NCBI GenBank assembly: GCA_900772415.1
Contig: CAAHEC010000016.1
Span: 1 to 27,589 of the forward strand
Source: Bacilli bacterium
GTDB lineage: Bacteria > Bacillota_I > Bacilli_A > RF39 > UBA660
Length of the DNA stretch: 27,589 bases
Direction of reading: 5' to 3'
Shown piece after piece: positions 15,988 to 23,907 of this stretch. Made by a program: the position numbers and the translations under genes. Under the pieces are notes generated by a model. It did not search any database and had not been told where the DNA came from. It saw only the letters and a program-made list of their open reading frames with translations. Every line of letters begins with the position of its first letter. The stretch's first letter is position 1.

Positions 15988-16009
15988 ATTATTGTAAAAA
16001 GGAGGATAT

Positions 16010-17008
16010 ATGAAAAAGAAAATTATTATTTTAATATGCTTGCTTATTTTTTGCACGGGTATTTTATTTTATATAATAAATAAATCTAATACAAAGAATA
16101 AAAAGACCGATAATTTAAAGGAAGTTAAAGTAGCAGAGGTCGCTCATACTATATTTTATGCACCTATGTATGCCGCTATTAGTAAAGGTTACTTTATTGA
16201 TGAAAATATTAAAATAGATTTAACTTTAACAGCTGGAGCTGACAAGGTTTCTGCCGCTGTTTTATCTGGAGATGTTGATATTGGATTTTGTGGAAGTGAA
16301 GCTACTATATACGTATATAATAGTGGAGAAAAAGATTATCTGGTAAACTTTGCAAGACTAACTAAAAAAGACGGATCATTTTTAGTATCAAGAAAGAAAT
16401 ATGATAATTTTAAATTAGAAGATTTAAAGGGAAAAACAGTAATTGGAGGAAGAAAAGGTGGTATGCCAGAAATGACATTCGAATGGGCTTTAAAACAAAG
16501 TGGTATTGATCCTAAAAAAGATTTGACAATAGACACAAGTGTTGCTTTTCCCGCTATGGAAGGAGCATTTATAGGTGGTAATGCTGATTTCGTCACATTA
16601 TTTGAACCTAATGCTTTAGATGTTGAAAAGCAAGGATTAGGGTACGTTGTAGGATATGTAGGAAGTTGGGGAGGAGAAGTTCCTTATACAGCTTATAATG
16701 CAAAAAAAAGTTTCTTAGAAAATAATAAAGATTTAATAAACGGATTTAAAAACGCTATAAATAAAGGGTTAAACTATGTTAAAGAAACAGATTCCAGCAT
16801 AGTTGCAAAAAACATATATGAATATTTTCCTGAATTATCATTAAATGATTTAACCGCAATCATTGAAAGATATAAAGAAAACGATGCATGGGCCGATTCA
16901 ACTGATATAACAGAAAATGACTTTAACCACTTACAAGAAATAATGATAAGTGCTGGAGAACTAAATAAAAAAGCACCATATAACAAATTAATATATCAAG
17001 GAAAATAA
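16010..17008 (+). CDS. ABC importer substrate-binding protein, NMT1/SsuA (NitT/TauT) type
   Basis: The protein is 332 aa with an N-terminal hydrophobic segment (residues 4-24). The binding domain follows, with VAEVAHTIFYAPMYAAISKGYF, LSGDVDIGFCGSEA, the conserved loop GGRKGGMPEMT and FEPNALDVEKQG. This is the NMT1/THI5-like fold of the NitT/TauT class, whose members take up nitrate, sulfonates, thiamine pyrimidines or other small compounds. The substrate here is not known to me. The N-terminal segment has a Cys (LIFC) that does not fit the lipobox well, because Phe precedes Cys. The protein may therefore be held by an uncleaved helix. The ATPase and permease genes follow directly. There is no TPP riboswitch, which speaks weakly against thiamine precursors. 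Confidence 0.9.
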   Translation: MKKKIIILICLLIFCTGILFYIINKSNTKNKKTDNLKEVKVAEVAHTIFYAPMYAAISKGYFIDENIKIDLTLTAGADKVSAAVLSGDVDIGFCGSEATIYVYNSGEKDYLVNFARLTKKDGSFLVSRKKYDNFKLEDLKGKTVIGGRKGGMPEMTFEWALKQSGIDPKKDLTIDTSVAFPAMEGAFIGGNADFVTLFEPNALDVEKQGLGYVVGYVGSWGGEVPYTAYNAKKSFLENNKDLINGFKNAINKGLNYVKETDSSIVAKNIYEYFPELSLNDLTAIIERYKENDAWADSTDITENDFNHLQEIMISAGELNKKAPYNKLIYQGK

Positions 17009-17011
17009 TTA

Positions 17012-17761
17012 ATGGAACTTTTAGATATTAAAGGGTTATCTAAAAATTACTTAAATAAAAAACAAGTTATATGTGCTATTTCAAACATAGATTTAAAAAT
17101 AAACAAAAATGAATTTACAACCTTAGTAGGACCTTCAGGATGTGGAAAATCTACCATTCTTTCTATAATAGGGGGATTAGAAACTAAAAGTAAAGGTAAA
17201 ATAGATATCAAAAAGGAAAACTTAATAGTTGGATATATGTTTCAAGAAGACGCTTTGTTTCCTTGGTTAACAGTATTAGAGAATTGTATGTTAGGTCTAA
17301 AAATTAAAAAAATGGTTACTAAAGAAAATAAAAAATATGTTAAAAACTTGCTCAAAAAATATGGATTATCTAATTTTGAAAAAAGCTACCCTAAAGAACT
17401 ATCTGGGGGTATGAGACAAAGAGTAGCTTTAATTAGAACACTTGCTATTAAACCTGATATACTACTTTTGGATGAGCCATTTTCAGCTCTAGATTATCAA
17501 ACAAGAATAACAGTATCTGATGACGTTTTTAAAATAATAAAAAAGGAAAATAAAACCGCTTTAATGGTTTCTCATGATATAGGTGAAGCAATAAGTATGT
17601 CTGATAAAGTTATCGTTTTAAGTGATAGACCAGCAACCGTAAAATGTGAATACGAAATAAAAATGGAAGGAAAAACTATTCCTAGTGAAAACAGAAAAAA
17701 CGAAAAATTCAGTTATTACTATGATTCAATTTGGAAGGATTTAAAAAAACATGAACACTAA
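17012..17761 (+). CDS. ABC importer ATP-binding protein (NitT/TauT type)
   Basis: The protein is 249 aa. All ABC ATPase motifs are intact: Walker A GPSGCGKST, Q-loop FQEDALFPWLTVLEN, signature LSGGMRQRVALIRTLA, Walker B ILLLDEPFSALD and switch His in SHDIGEAISMSD. The FPWLTVLEN segment and length are typical of the SsuB/TauB group. It powers uptake through the permease encoded next. It starts 3 bp after the binding-protein stop, with an AAGGAAA site inside that gene's end, and it overlaps the permease gene by 11 bp, so the three genes form one operon. Confidence 0.96.
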   Translation: MELLDIKGLSKNYLNKKQVICAISNIDLKINKNEFTTLVGPSGCGKSTILSIIGGLETKSKGKIDIKKENLIVGYMFQEDALFPWLTVLENCMLGLKIKKMVTKENKKYVKNLLKKYGLSNFEKSYPKELSGGMRQRVALIRTLAIKPDILLLDEPFSALDYQTRITVSDDVFKIIKKENKTALMVSHDIGEAISMSDKVIVLSDRPATVKCEYEIKMEGKTIPSENRKNEKFSYYYDSIWKDLKKHEH

Positions 17762-18545
17762 TTTAGAATACAAAAAATATTTAAGAAAACTTAAAATCTA
17801 TAAACTAAAAATTATGTTTTTTCAAATATTTATATTAGCATCTTTTATAATAATATGGCAGTCATTATCAGATAAAGGAATAATTAATTCATTTTTATGC
17901 TCTAGTCCTAAAAACGTAGTTAATACAATTTTAAGTTTACTAAAATCAAATGATTTAATAATTCATATTTTAGTAACATTAAAAGAAATACTAATAAGTT
18001 TTTCACTTGGTTCATTAATAGGAATAGTAGTTGCAGCGTTACTCTGGTTTAGTCCATTTTTATCGCAAGTATTAGATCCATACCTTACGATATTAAATAG
18101 TTTACCTAAAGTTGCTCTTGGACCAATAATAATTATTTGGGTTGGAGCTAACCAAAATTCAATTATATTAATGTCACTTTTAATATCTACTATTTCAACT
18201 ATAATAAGTGTATATGTAGGATTTAAACATACAAATAAAATATATATAAAATTACTAAAAAGTTTTAATGCTAGTAATTTTGTAATTTTCGTAAAAACCG
18301 TATTACCCTCAAATATTAATATAATAATTAGTTCACTTAAAATAAACTTATCAATGACATTTGTTGGAGTTATAATGGGTGAATTACTAGTTTCTAAACA
18401 AGGATTAGGATACTTAATAAATTATGGATCTCAAGTATTTAACACCAATTTAGTTATAACTGGAGTAATACTTCTTGGTATTTTAACTAGTATACTTTAC
18501 TTCATTATTTTGCTTATAGAAAAAAAACTAAAAAAAGAATGGTAA
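17751..18545 (+). CDS. ABC importer permease (NitT/TauT type)
   Basis: The 264-aa protein has about six membrane helices, starting near residue 22. The BPD_transp_1 core contains LNSLPKVALGPIIIIWVG, typical of SsuC/TauC, and an EAA-loop region around FVKTVLPSNINIIISSLKI. The end GELLVSKQGLGYLI is also a family hallmark. It probably forms a homodimeric channel. The start overlaps the ATPase gene by 11 bp in another frame. A bidirectional terminator follows its stop codon directly. The transported compound is unknown. Confidence 0.95.
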   Translation: MNTNLEYKKYLRKLKIYKLKIMFFQIFILASFIIIWQSLSDKGIINSFLCSSPKNVVNTILSLLKSNDLIIHILVTLKEILISFSLGSLIGIVVAALLWFSPFLSQVLDPYLTILNSLPKVALGPIIIIWVGANQNSIILMSLLISTISTIISVYVGFKHTNKIYIKLLKSFNASNFVIFVKTVLPSNINIIISSLKINLSMTFVGVIMGELLVSKQGLGYLINYGSQVFNTNLVITGVILLGILTSILYFIILLIEKKLKKEW

Positions 18546-18546
18546 C

Positions 18547-18575
18547 AAAAAATAGACCTAAAGTCTATTTTTTTT
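18547..18575. terminator. Bidirectional terminator between ABC permease and prsW-like gene
   Basis: A perfect 11-bp stem (18547-18557 with 18563-18573) with loop CTAAA has T runs on both strands. It contains the TAG stop codon of the prsW-like gene and starts one base beyond the permease stop. Confidence 0.9.
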
Positions 18576-19725
18576 GCTTATTTTTTTCTAACTTTTTAGC
18601 ATCATCTATCTGCTTTAGTCCAAGATTTATAAAATATATTATAACTACCCATGCCGCTATAGTTAATGAAATCTGAATTATATAATAAGGGGAATTAATT
18701 GGCATATCCCAAATACCATGTAAAAGTATAGGAATTAGGCAAATAAGAAGGAATCTTTTATCACTTAAATGCCTTTTATCTAATTTATCAAATCCCTTCA
18801 CATACATTAATGCTGCACCCTCAATAGCAGCCCAAGCAACATGTCCACCTGGAGCTAAAAATCCACGAAGTTTAATTATACCAAGCATAGTCTCATTACC
18901 ACCATTTAGACCCAATCTTAATATATAACCAGCCGTTTCAAAAGCAGCAAATCCAGCCCCTACCGCTGCTCCTATAAGTAGTCCATCTAGAATATAATTA
19001 CTTTTTTTACTTTTAAATAAGAATAATGCAACTACTATAGCCTTAGCTACTTCCTCCACTAAACCAACCGTTAAAGCCCCACTATATGTTGATATATCCA
19101 TATTAAATCCTAGTGTTGAAAGTAATATCGTAAAAATTAAACTTAAGGCCCCTCCTAATACGAAATACTTAACAACCTTATAAAAGGGAATATTTCTAAA
19201 TAAATTAATTTCATAAAAGAACATTAGTACCGTAACTGGAATAGCAAATGCACCAAGCATTATCATAGCTGGCAAAAAATTTACTTGTCCATATGTAATA
19301 TAACCCATTCTTGTTGGTATATATGCAATTATAAAAAATACTAATATTTTAAAATACACCCATGCACTTGCACCTTTAGGATCAATATCGCTAACTTTAG
19401 GTGTAGTCCTTTCATCACCACAAATAAACACTTCATCCAACTCTTTATCATCATGTTTTTTGAAAGTATTTTTAAATAAATCTTTAAACGTAACATAGTT
19501 TTCCGATTTAGCACCCGTTATCTTGTCTAAATTTTCTGTTATTATGTTTGTTTGACCCTTCTTAACTAATGGAAAACCACATTCAGGGCAATTTACTTCA
19601 TCGCCTTTTAATTTTTTACCACACTCTGGACAAACTTCATTTGATTGTTTAATACCACAATGTGGACAAACCTTTGCACTAGAAGATATTTCTTTTTTAC
19701 ATTCACTGCATTTAATTAATGACAT
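18565..19725 (-). CDS. prsW: PrsW-family intramembrane protease with two N-terminal zinc ribbons
   Basis: The protein is 386 aa. Two short zinc ribbons lie at the N-terminus (C6-C9 with C20-C23, and C32-C35 with C46-C49), followed by a linker to about residue 120. Eight or so membrane helices then carry the PrsW motifs: EEVAK (E224, E225), GFAAFE (E263), H295 in GHVAWAA and H336 in HGIWD. PrsW in Bacillus cleaves the anti-sigma factor RsiW at site 1. The zinc ribbons are extra compared with that protein but do occur in related proteins. It is the last gene of a three-gene operon. The upstream gene, 14 bp away, begins with a closely similar zinc ribbon. No sigma/anti-sigma pair is in this window, so the target is unknown; the co-operonic single-pass proteins are candidates (inference). 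Confidence 0.9.
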   Translation of the reverse strand: MSLIKCSECKKEISSSAKVCPHCGIKQSNEVCPECGKKLKGDEVNCPECGFPLVKKGQTNIITENLDKITGAKSENYVTFKDLFKNTFKKHDDKELDEVFICGDERTTPKVSDIDPKGASAWVYFKILVFFIIAYIPTRMGYITYGQVNFLPAMIMLGAFAIPVTVLMFFYEINLFRNIPFYKVVKYFVLGGALSLIFTILLSTLGFNMDISTYSGALTVGLVEEVAKAIVVALFLFKSKKSNYILDGLLIGAAVGAGFAAFETAGYILRLGLNGGNETMLGIIKLRGFLAPGGHVAWAAIEGAALMYVKGFDKLDKRHLSDKRFLLICLIPILLHGIWDMPINSPYYIIQISLTIAAWVVIIYFINLGLKQIDDAKKLEKNKQKK

Positions 19726-19739
19726 ATTTTTACCTCCTT

Positions 19740-20474
19740 TTATGATAACGTACTAATTATATGTTCCACAACACTATTAATTTCAGAAGAATTAGAATTT
19801 TCTTCCTTAGAAGCTATCATATAAACGTTATTATTCATAATAGTAGCATACCTATTATCCACAACTAAATGGCCACTAGAAGTATAATTATATGCTATAC
19901 CATAAACCGTTTTTCCATTTATTTGACCTGATAATAAATCAATTGCTACCACAAGATCACTATACTCTTTTCTCATATAATCAGTAAATGCATTTAAAAA
20001 TTGAACCTCATTTTTATACTCAGTATATCTGCCAACAATTATATATGGTATTAAAGCACCTTCATTATCAATATTTTTAGCTATGTATATAAAACCTTCC
20101 TTGTCAGTTGCGACTTTATATGAACTAGGATATTCAAATGATATACCTAATTTTGAATCTTTATAGACCATATACCCATTTGTCTTAGCTGGTTCTGTTG
20201 TACCTTGCGTGCTTGGATTTTTAGTTTGGTTATTGTTATCTGTTTTATATTTATTTTGAGTGTATAGTAAAAATAAAATAATAAATACCGCAAATATAAA
20301 TAAGTATCTATAGTTATCCTTCTTAAATTTACTGGTAAATCTACCTTTATTATTGTTTGTTTTATTAGAATCTAAATTATTTGAATTACTATTTAACTCG
20401 TAACCACACTTTGGACAAATTTCTGCCTTGTCACTAATCTTATTACCACATTCTGGACATTTAATTAAAGCCAT
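19740..20474 (-). CDS. Zinc-ribbon bitopic membrane protein with extracellular PsbP-like domain
   Basis: The start is the ATG behind AAAGGAGGA (20472-20474), giving 244 aa. An 11-residue upstream extension would overlap the previous gene and has no site. Residues 1-24 are a zinc ribbon (C6, C9, C20, C23) nearly the same as the first ribbon of the PrsW protein (both open M-A/S-L-I-K-C). An Asn-rich linker follows, then one membrane helix (about 56-71), then an Asn/Thr-rich stalk. The outer domain begins GISFEYPSSYKV and reads like the PsbP/DcrB type of alpha-beta fold. The inside-to-outside layout suggests a sensor or adaptor. The gene lies between the 366-aa anchored protein (13 bp) and prsW (14 bp). 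The function is unknown. Confidence 0.8.
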   Translation of the reverse strand: MALIKCPECGNKISDKAEICPKCGYELNSNSNNLDSNKTNNNKGRFTSKFKKDNYRYLFIFAVFIILFLLYTQNKYKTDNNNQTKNPSTQGTTEPAKTNGYMVYKDSKLGISFEYPSSYKVATDKEGFIYIAKNIDNEGALIPYIIVGRYTEYKNEVQFLNAFTDYMRKEYSDLVVAIDLLSGQINGKTVYGIAYNYTSSGHLVVDNRYATIMNNNVYMIASKEENSNSSEINSVVEHIISTLS

Positions 20475-20487
20475 TTTTATCCTCCTT

Positions 20488-21588
20488 TTATTTATCGATA
20501 TAACCACTTATCTTTTTAGTATACATATTATCATCTGTTACTGACTTATATTTTTTTCCATCATAATCATCCGTAAAACCATTATAAGCCTTGTAAATTT
20601 CACCCGTATCAGTATCATAAACTCTTTCATAACCAAGAGTCACATCACTTTGTTTTTGACTCATAATATCATATGTTTTGTTTCTGTTTTTCCAAGCACT
20701 CATGTATGAATCAAAAGATTCTTGTATTGAAGCATTAAGTTCTAGAGCTTTTTTTGTTTGAGCATTTCCATCATCAATTGTTTGTTTTACATAACTATTA
20801 GTAAAAGAAATAGAATTAATAGAGTTAAGTAATACATCTTTATAATTTACAAACTCATTTAAATCAGAAGTTACAGACATTATATCATATACCATATAAT
20901 ATGATGTATCTATTCCATTAATATAATTATCACCAAAATTAACTATAGAGGCCAAAAATAATCCCTCTCCAGCTTTACCTTTTAAACCAGTAAATGTTGC
21001 TCTTAACACTTTGCTATCTAACGCAACGTTTCTCATTGAAACTCTACTTTCTTGTTCATCAACTTTTGTAAAGTTAGAAAAAACAGGAAAATCAAAATTT
21101 GATAAAGTAGGCTCAATACTTTTTATATAGTTAGTTATATCACTAAATTTTTCATAAAAACCTAACGTGGTTGGATTTTCTAAAACAACTGCATCAGCAA
21201 ATAATTTATATTGTCCATTGGATAAATTAGAATAATTTTTCCAAAAATTTTTAGAAGCTTCACTCTTAAGAAATGGCTGAATTTTTAACATTAAAAATAT
21301 AGAATTATTTACATTATTAGGATCCGTTACTTTAATTGCATAGTACATTCCGACTCCACCACTACTAACTATCCAATCTTTCGGTTTTTTCATGGAAAAA
21401 GCATCAGTATTATAATCTTCTAAAGTTATTGAATTTATTTTACTTACCTTAACATTTGCTTTTTTACTAGAAGTTTTATAATTTGCATTGTCCCTTTTAT
21501 AATTTAAGAACCTAAAAACAACTATTATGATTATCAATATTATTATTATTACTATTTTTAATCTATTTTTAGATAAATATTCTTTCAA
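20488..21588 (-). CDS. N-terminally anchored extracellular protein, unknown
   Basis: The start is a TTG (21586-21588) behind a very good GGAGGTG site. The 366-aa product has a membrane helix at about 10-27 and a long outer part. The region from about 60 (FSMKKPKDWIV, then AIKVTDPNNVNNSIFLMLKIQP) resembles the start of PsbP-like domains, as in the neighbouring 244-aa protein. The C-terminal 100 residues include a helical segment and a beta-rich end with a YDTDTGEIYKAYNGF motif. I do not recognise the full-length family. It is the first gene of the operon that ends with the PrsW-like protease, and it diverges from the large HTH regulator gene. Its promoter has a box shared with that regulator's promoter. 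Confidence 0.8.
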   Translation of the reverse strand: MKEYLSKNRLKIVIIIILIIIIVVFRFLNYKRDNANYKTSSKKANVKVSKINSITLEDYNTDAFSMKKPKDWIVSSGGVGMYYAIKVTDPNNVNNSIFLMLKIQPFLKSEASKNFWKNYSNLSNGQYKLFADAVVLENPTTLGFYEKFSDITNYIKSIEPTLSNFDFPVFSNFTKVDEQESRVSMRNVALDSKVLRATFTGLKGKAGEGLFLASIVNFGDNYINGIDTSYYMVYDIMSVTSDLNEFVNYKDVLLNSINSISFTNSYVKQTIDDGNAQTKKALELNASIQESFDSYMSAWKNRNKTYDIMSQKQSDVTLGYERVYDTDTGEIYKAYNGFTDDYDGKKYKSVTDDNMYTKKISGYIDK

Positions 21589-21616
21589 AAATACACCTCC
21601 TACTTACTTTTATTTA

Positions 21617-21645
21617 ATTATAATTTAAAAATTGCCAACAAACAA
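21617..21645 (-). promoter_or_regulatory. Promoter of the zinc-ribbon/PrsW operon
   Basis: On the minus strand TTGTTT (21640-21645), a 17-nt spacer and TATAAT (21617-21622). The first four bases of the -35 are the last four of a GTGCGTTGT box (21642-21650). Confidence 0.65.
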
Positions 21646-21700
21646 CGCACTTGCCATTTAAAACATTGTTTTTTACAGCAATTTTTTTATTGTGCGTTGT
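21642..21700. repeat. Paired GTGCGTTGT boxes, inverted, 50 bp apart
   Basis: The 9-bp sequence ACAACGCAC (21642-21650) is the exact reverse complement of GTGCGTTGT (21692-21700). Each copy overlaps the -35 of one of the two divergent promoters at the same offset. The GC content of the boxes stands out in an A/T-rich intergenic region. They are good candidate operators for the regulator encoded alongside. Confidence 0.7.
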
Positions 21701-21725
21701 GCGTATTTTATTTATATTATATAAT
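21697..21725 (+). promoter_or_regulatory. Promoter of the double-HTH regulator gene
   Basis: TTGTGC (21697-21702), a 17-nt spacer and TATAAT (21720-21725). The -35 is poor and its first four bases belong to a GTGCGTTGT box (21692-21700), the mirror image of the opposite promoter. Confidence 0.6.
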
Positions 21726-21744
21726 TATTAAAGAGGTGATGGAA

Positions 21745-23487
21745 TTGGATTTTAAAGATACACTAAACCATTATATGAAGGAATTAGATTGCTCATCAAA
21801 AAAATTATCAAATAAATCTAAAATATCCGAATCAGTAATTAGTAGATATCGTAGCGGTCAAAGAATTCCTAAAGAAAACAGTAATCAAATTAAAGCTCTA
21901 ACTACTGCAATATATGAAATTGCAAAAGAACATAATAAGGAAATTAAAAAAAGCAGCATATTAAGAAATCTAAATAAAGGAACAACTAAAAACAATGATT
22001 TCGATTACAATAATTTTAGTAAAAACCTAAATTTATTAATTACAACTCTAAATATAAATACTAATGACATGGCTAAATTTATAAAATTTGATGCATCACA
22101 TATATCTAGAATAAGATACTGTAAAACAAGGCCATCTGACCCAACAAGTTTTATGGATAAAGTTTGTAATTATGTTATTTTAAAATTTAATAATACCAAA
22201 AATAGAACTAGTTTATTAAAATTAACTAATTTACAAATATCCTATAATTACTCAGAAGAAGATATATTTAAAGAACTTAATAACTGGCTTATCAATAATA
22301 AAATACAAGAACAAAAGCCTTCTGTTAATAATTTTCTTAAAAAACTTGATACTTTTAATTTGAATGATTATATACAATCAATTAATTTTAATAACATTAA
22401 AATCCCTAACGTACCTTTTTACAGAGCTAAAAAAAAGAATTATTATGGTATAGAAGAAATGAAGCAAGCAGAACTTGATTTTTTTAAGGCGACCGTTTTA
22501 TCAAAATCAAAAGAAGATATATTTATGTATAGTCAAATGCCTATGGAAGACATGGCAAAAGATACTGCCTTTGGAAAAAAATGGATGTATGCAATTGCTA
22601 TTAGTTTAAAAAAAGGACTTCACCTAAATATAATACATAATTTAGATAGACCATTTAATGAAATGATGTTAGGACTTGAAAGCTGGATACCAATATATAT
22701 GACGGGTCAAATATCGCCATATTATTTTAAAGAAGTAAATAATAATTTATTTAATCAAATAAACTATACTTCGGGTGCTGCCATACTTACTGGTGAATGT
22801 ATCAAAGGATATCATAGTAAGGGTAAATATTATGTTACAAGCAATAAAAATGAAATGAAATATTATAAAGAAAAATCGAGGTTAATTCTAAAAAAAGCAA
22901 CTCCTCTTATGAATATATATACAAAAGAAAATGAAAGTGATTATAAATCATTCGTAGCTAATGATATAAATAAAAGTGGAAATAGAAAAAGAATACTATC
23001 TTCACTTCCACTTTTTACAATTGATGATAAATTATTAATAGAAATTTTACATAAGAATGAGATTTCAAATAATGATATAGCAAAAATATTAAAATTCAAA
23101 AAGCAAGAAGAAGAAAATACTTATTTAATTCTTAATAAAAATACAATTGAAGATAATATATATATTCTAAATGAAGATGATCTAAAGAATAATAGTACTT
23201 ATTTATCATTAGAAAATTTATTTTTTGAAAAAAAGATAATTTATACATATGAAGACTATTCAAGACACTATAAGCAAACCATTAAATTTTCAAAAAAGAA
23301 TCAACACTACAAAGTAAATATAATAAAAAATAAAGTATTTAAAAACATTAATATAACAATGCTAAAAAATAATTATGTAATATTATCTAAAAATTCTGAT
23401 CCAGTTATCCACTTTGTTATTAGACATCCAAAATTAGTAAAGGCTATTGAAAACTTTAAACCTATTGTAAATGAAAATTATAAATAA
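21745..23487 (+). CDS. Large transcriptional regulator with two XRE-like HTH domains
   Basis: I choose the TTG at 21745-21747 because GAGGTG (21733-21738) lies 6 nt before it. An in-frame ATG at 21739 directly abuts that site. The product is 580 aa. HTH 1 lies at about 3-55 (KLSNKSKISESVISRYRSGQR) and HTH 2 at about 90-145 (DMAKFIKFDASHISRIRYCKT). A middle region carries the segments HNLDRPFNEMMLGLESWIP and MTGQISPYYF. A C-terminal region is rich in Lys and Asn and has beta-like repeats. No known effector domain is recognised. I recall similar large XRE proteins in other Firmicutes, but not with a known function. It is divergent from the zinc-ribbon/PrsW operon and likely controls it. It shares a terminator with the prepilin gene. 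Confidence 0.85.
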   Translation: MDFKDTLNHYMKELDCSSKKLSNKSKISESVISRYRSGQRIPKENSNQIKALTTAIYEIAKEHNKEIKKSSILRNLNKGTTKNNDFDYNNFSKNLNLLITTLNINTNDMAKFIKFDASHISRIRYCKTRPSDPTSFMDKVCNYVILKFNNTKNRTSLLKLTNLQISYNYSEEDIFKELNNWLINNKIQEQKPSVNNFLKKLDTFNLNDYIQSINFNNIKIPNVPFYRAKKKNYYGIEEMKQAELDFFKATVLSKSKEDIFMYSQMPMEDMAKDTAFGKKWMYAIAISLKKGLHLNIIHNLDRPFNEMMLGLESWIPIYMTGQISPYYFKEVNNNLFNQINYTSGAAILTGECIKGYHSKGKYYVTSNKNEMKYYKEKSRLILKKATPLMNIYTKENESDYKSFVANDINKSGNRKRILSSLPLFTIDDKLLIEILHKNEISNNDIAKILKFKKQEEENTYLILNKNTIEDNIYILNEDDLKNNSTYLSLENLFFEKKIIYTYEDYSRHYKQTIKFSKKNQHYKVNIIKNKVFKNINITMLKNNYVILSKNSDPVIHFVIRHPKLVKAIENFKPIVNENYK

Positions 23488-23529
23488 AATAACATTACTG
23501 CCATATCTAGCAATAATGTTATTTTATTT
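23482..23529. terminator. Bidirectional terminator between regulator and prepilin genes
   Basis: A perfect 16-bp A/T-rich stem (23482-23497 with 23514-23529), topped by TGC/GCA pairing, has T runs on both sides. It contains the stop codons of both convergent genes. Confidence 0.9.
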
Positions 23530-23895
23530 TACATAACAATTCAAATTTGCATAATTATAATTTATTTTTTTATTGTAACTTATTATAATTTTATTTTTTC
23601 TATCATCATTACATTCATCATCATTTAATTTTATTAAGCCATCACGTTCTAAGTCGTTTAAAGTAAATGAAATTTTACATGTATCATCATTACAATTTAC
23701 CAATTCACTTGCAAAATATTTAGATGCATATATATGTGATGCATTTTCAATTTTTTTATTTAAAATTGATTTATTTTCCTCTTCACTTTTGTTAATCTGT
23801 TTGCCAATATTTGGAACAGTAAGAGCAATTATAATAGATAGTATAACTACTATTGATAAAAGCTCAATCAAAGTGAATCCCTTATTATTAAGCAT
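23524..23895 (-). CDS. Type IV prepilin-like (pseudopilin) protein
   Basis: This 123-aa protein has a class III signal. After four residues comes KGFTLIELL, so the prepilin peptidase would cut before Phe and methylate it, with Glu at +5. The hydrophobic helix runs to about residue 26 and continues as an amphipathic helix to about 60. A small C-terminal domain has cysteines at about 68, 73, 95 and 119, enough for two disulfides. Such proteins build pili or competence and type II secretion pseudopili. No assembly ATPase, peptidase or other pilin is in view, so it is an orphan here. It follows tsaD by 12 bp with a GGGGTG site and is the last gene of the t6A operon, ending in a strong bidirectional terminator. 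Confidence 0.88.
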   Translation of the reverse strand: MLNNKGFTLIELLSIVVILSIIIALTVPNIGKQINKSEEENKSILNKKIENASHIYASKYFASELVNCNDDTCKISFTLNDLERDGLIKLNDDECNDDRKNKIIISYNKKINYNYANLNCYVK

Positions 23896-23907
23896 TACAT
23901 ATCACCC

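Noticed and set aside
15901..16009. TPP riboswitch upstream of the NMT1-like importer
   Set aside because: Only about 22 nt lie between the -10 and the start codon, and no THI-box sequence is present.
18565..23487. Prophage or insertion sequence origin of the regulator/PrsW cassette
   Set aside because: No integrase, transposase, terminal repeats or phage structural genes are visible; base usage looks like the neighbours.
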